Below are positions 61,723 through 64,000 of a stretch of DNA of 64,000 nt, one piece after another. This stretch comes from JALEFZ01 sp039817415. Its GTDB lineage: Bacteria; Bacteroidota; Bacteroidia; J057. The translations under genes were made by a program, and so were the position numbers. Position 1 is the stretch's first letter. The number at the start of each line of letters is the position of its first letter. The stretch covers positions 17,280 through 81,279 of the forward strand of contig JBCBVV010000031.1 of NCBI GenBank assembly GCA_039817415.1. The letters run 5' to 3'. A model generated the notes under the pieces. That model saw nothing but the letters and a program-made list of their open reading frames with translations. It was not told the origin of the DNA and made no database searches.

Positions 61723-62625
61723 TTAACCCCAAAGACTTTCTGGGTAGACGCCTTCAGCAACAAGTCCCCTTAGGCTGTTGACAACCATTTCTTTGTCTTC
61801 CTTATAGGTAACTCCAAACCAGCTGGCATCGCTGGTAAGAATTTCAACTTTGGTCTCTCTTTCCTTGATGGCTTTGTCGAGCATCGTCGGAACATAAAAT
61901 TCTGATTTCATTTCAGCTCCTCTTGCCTTCAAGAAGTCAGTAAAGAATTCCTCGCAATATTTGAAGGCCAAGGGAGAGAATCCCATCATATTCATAGATA
62001 CTAGAGCTTGGGCATCAATAGGATGTAGGCCATCTTCTTCCTCGTATACCGTTTGTCCATCTTCAGTTCTGATTTTATGGCGCTCGGTAATAAAGTTTAG
62101 GAAGCCTTCTTTGTCGGTATGGATTTCACCACGGTTAACAGATCCATGGTCTGATAATGTATTGTCGAGTTTATATCCTACGATTGCAAATTTATTGGAG
62201 TCCACTGAGACCTTTGAAAGAAAGCCTGCTAGTACCTCGAAGGCTTCTCTGCCATAAAAGTCGTCTGCATTGATCATAGCAAAGGGTTCCTTGACGACAT
62301 CCTTAGCTACTAAAACGGCATGCGCTGTGCCCCATGGCTTCACCCTTCCTTCAGGAACAGCAAAACCCTCAGGCAAATTATCCAATTCTTGATGGACGTA
62401 TTCCACTTGGATTTTCTCCGAGAATTTTCCACCAAATGCTTCCTTAAATGGCTCTTCAATTTCCTTGCGAATGACAAAGACAACCTTGCCGAATCCTGCT
62501 CTAATGGCATCAAAGACGGAATAATCAATAATTGTTTCGCCGGATGGACCTACTTGGTCGATTTGTTTTAAGCCTCCATAGCGGCTTCCCATACCAGCGG
62601 CAAGGACAAGAAGTGTTGGTTTCAT
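61723..62625 (-). CDS. NTP_transferase-family sugar-1-phosphate nucleotidyltransferase
   Basis: 300 residues. The nucleotide-binding signature LLVLAAGMGSRYGGLKQ opens the protein. Next are GETIIDYSVFDAIRAGFGKVVFVIRK, the GTAHAVLVAKDVV loop and the metal-binding MINADDFYG. It makes an NDP-sugar from NTP and a sugar 1-phosphate for polysaccharide synthesis. The gap of two residues relative to the usual GxGTRLxPxT (here GMGSRYGGLKQ) marks the uncharacterised Bacteroidota branch, so the sugar is not certain. Monocistronic. Confidence 0.9.
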   Translation of the reverse strand: MKPTLLVLAAGMGSRYGGLKQIDQVGPSGETIIDYSVFDAIRAGFGKVVFVIRKEIEEPFKEAFGGKFSEKIQVEYVHQELDNLPEGFAVPEGRVKPWGTAHAVLVAKDVVKEPFAMINADDFYGREAFEVLAGFLSKVSVDSNKFAIVGYKLDNTLSDHGSVNRGEIHTDKEGFLNFITERHKIRTEDGQTVYEEEDGLHPIDAQALVSMNMMGFSPLAFKYCEEFFTDFLKARGAEMKSEFYVPTMLDKAIKERETKVEILTSDASWFGVTYKEDKEMVVNSLRGLVAEGVYPESLWG

Positions 62626-62734
62626 GAAAATTTTTTATTTACCGAATCAAACTGCAATGTTTTTATGAAGATGGCAACCAAATTTTAAATCCATGTAAGA
62701 TTTTTCGTAAACAGTTTTACCATCCTGATCAAAC

Positions 62735-62772
62735 GAAAAAAGGGCCGCTTCAATTATGAAGCAAGCCCTTTG
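62735..62772 (-). terminator. Terminator of the band-7 gene
   Basis: AAAGGGC (62739-62745) with GCCCTTT (62765-62771) plus an inner GCTTC/GAAGC stem. On the minus strand it runs into TTTTTTCG, 45 bases past the stop. Confidence 0.85.
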
Positions 62773-62816
62773 ATAGTAGGTGAAGAATCGCCTTTAGGCG
62801 AAAATCGTATTACAAT

Positions 62817-63764
62817 TTACTGCAGTCTTTTGGGTTCTTCTCTTGTCGTTTCAATTCTACTTTTTTGCATTTCCTCTCCCATCATGGAAGCCGCAGTAAA
62901 GGATGTGATCATTTGATTCATCATATCACTAGCGTTGGATGGAGAGTTAGGCAAAAGAATTAGGTTAGAACGAGTATTGGTTCCCATTGCCTGTAATGTG
63001 TCATAATGCTGAGTTACGACAATCAGAGCAGAGGCTTCTTGAGAATTAATACCCACCTTGTTAAGTGCCTCAACAGAGTCTTCAAGACCCTTGGCAATTT
63101 CACGACGCTGGTCAGCAATACCTTGACCCTGAAGCTTTTTAGATTCAGCTTCTGCTTGGGCGATGGCTACGATTTTGATCCTTTCCGCTTCTGCTTCATA
63201 CATAGCAGCTACCTTTTCACGCTCAGCTGCATTGATTCGGTTCATGGCCATTTTAACCTGCTTGTCAGGGTCAATATCCGTTACAAGCGCTTTCATGATA
63301 CCATAACCATAGCTGTCCATAGCATCAGATAACTCACCCTTGATGGCAATGGCTACATCATCTTTTCTGGCGAATACCTCGTCCAACTTCATTTTGGGAA
63401 CCTCTGCACGAACAACATCGAAAACGTAAGAAGTAATCTGCGTCTTAGGATCTTCCAATTCGTAGAAGGCATCATATACCTTATTTTTCAATACGAAGTA
63501 CTGAACAGAAACCTTAAGATGAACGAACACATCATCTTTGGTTTTGGTCTCGACGTTTACGTCCAGCTGCTGTACCTTTAGGTTAACTCTACCTGCTACT
63601 CTGTCGATAAAGGGTACTTTCAGGTGGAATCCCGGACCAATTGTCTTTTGATATTTCCCCAGCCTTTGCAAAACACCTGCTTGCTGCTGTTTGACAATCA
63701 CCCAACCATCTCTAATCATAAAGAGGGCCAAACCAATTGCGGGAATGAGAATAAAGGGATCCAT
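62817..63764 (-). CDS. SPFH/band-7 (stomatin/prohibitin-like) membrane protein
   Basis: 315 residues. An N-terminal membrane anchor (1-20, FILIPAIGLALFMIRDGW) is followed by the SPFH domain (about 25-190) with QQQAGVLQRLGKYQKTIGPGFHLKVPFIDRV and DVFVHLKVSVQYFVL. A helical coiled-coil rich in Ala, Glu and Lys (about 185-235, AEREKVAAMYEAEAERIKIVAIAQAEAESKKL) comes next. The C-terminus is polar. It forms oligomeric scaffolds in the membrane. No NfeD-type protease or partner gene is adjacent in the window. Confidence 0.92.
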   Translation of the reverse strand: MDPFILIPAIGLALFMIRDGWVIVKQQQAGVLQRLGKYQKTIGPGFHLKVPFIDRVAGRVNLKVQQLDVNVETKTKDDVFVHLKVSVQYFVLKNKVYDAFYELEDPKTQITSYVFDVVRAEVPKMKLDEVFARKDDVAIAIKGELSDAMDSYGYGIMKALVTDIDPDKQVKMAMNRINAAEREKVAAMYEAEAERIKIVAIAQAEAESKKLQGQGIADQRREIAKGLEDSVEALNKVGINSQEASALIVVTQHYDTLQAMGTNTRSNLILLPNSPSNASDMMNQMITSFTAASMMGEEMQKSRIETTREEPKRLQ

Positions 63765-63954
63765 ATGCTTTGTCTATTTTGGTTGTTATTTGTTCCTGTA
63801 TTTACAAGAAAAGATACATGAATGTACGGTAGGTTGGAAAATCGTGTTCTCTATAACCCATAATGAATATATATGATAATTCTTTTAATAGATAACCCAA
63901 GGCAATAATTCTATCAAATTCTCCCCTTTAATTATTAAAAAATGAAGAATAGGC

Positions 63955-63962
63955 TATTTTTG
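63955..63962 (+). promoter_or_regulatory. Possible -7 box for a gene starting at the window edge
   Basis: TATTTTTG matches TAnnTTTG and lies 29 bases before an ATG at 63992 that opens a frame cut by the window end. A TTTG or TTG at the right distance upstream is not evident, so support is weak. The ATG is preceded by TAAATA without a clear ribosome site. Confidence 0.35.
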
Positions 63963-64000
63963 CCCCCAATACAGAAACTCATCTCTAAATAATGCGTTTC

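Overview
The window reads as chromosomal DNA of a free-living, polysaccharide-degrading, probably gliding member of the Bacteroidota. The evidence is SusC/SusD pairs, type IX secretion (T9SS) C-terminal sorting domains of both the Por (type A) and gliding-motility/CHU_C (type B) kinds, a Bacteroidota-type promoter (TTTG-N19-TATCTTTG), and an exosortase of the class seen in this phylum. The large type B adhesin-like proteins and the exosortase N-type pair suggest a marine Saprospiria or Cytophagia relative; that placement is inference. I see no rRNA, tRNA, CRISPR array, insertion sequence, phage gene or origin.

Layout. (1) 1-811: end of an ABC-2 permease and its terminator. (2) 1007-14564: a xylan-type polysaccharide utilisation locus on the + strand: ECF sigma, FecR anti-sigma, SusC with an STN signalling domain, SusD, an IPT-domain surface lipoprotein, a T9SS protein of four repeats, a GH10 endoxylanase with T9SS tail, and a lipoprotein of unknown role. 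(3) 14667-28997: a lipid or natural-product biosynthesis region. One part is an FkbH-like HAD protein, a PAPS-type sulfotransferase and a condensation-like/carrier-protein fusion. The other is a tight six-gene minus-strand operon: SDR epimerase, MBL-fold hydrolase, F390-synthetase-like adenylating enzyme, KAS III, MMPL/RND exporter and fatty acid desaturase. Facing it are a T9SS protein and an alpha/beta hydrolase with a Cys nucleophile elbow. I do not recognise the product; this is the best candidate for an undescribed pathway. (4) 29161-33119: a two-gene exosortase N-like system, with a polytopic VIT-domain protein ending in a PEP-type sorting tail and its exosortase carrying an EpsI-like domain, expressed from an apparent consensus promoter. 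(5) 33215-36495: a 42-residue membrane protein, a Fur-family regulator, a STAS protein, purA and an AlbA_2-domain regulator. (6) 36653-45964: two T9SS type B surface proteins, the second of 2101 residues with about 18 Ig-like repeats. (7) 46049-56496: housekeeping and envelope genes (HerA-like ATPase, outer-membrane barrel, DUF547, TIM-barrel isomerase, NamZ, LolC/E-like permease, Nnr, nucleoid-associated protein, YdeI-like). (8) 56658-60779: a four-gene operon (Gfo/Idh/MocA, FGE-like, ApbE, Hyi-like isomerase) with overlapping genes and two Tat signals. (9) 60838-63764: a lipocalin-like secreted protein, a sugar nucleotidyltransferase and a band-7 protein, each followed by a clear minus-strand terminator.

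Working together: region 2 senses, captures and cuts xylan at the cell surface. Region 3 would build, desaturate, perhaps sulfate and export an acyl-derived product. Region 4 would anchor or process one dedicated membrane protein. Regions 6 and 8 supply surface adhesins and carbohydrate oxidation/isomerisation. Starts were moved from the longest ORF to a better internal ATG for several genes, as noted in the entries.
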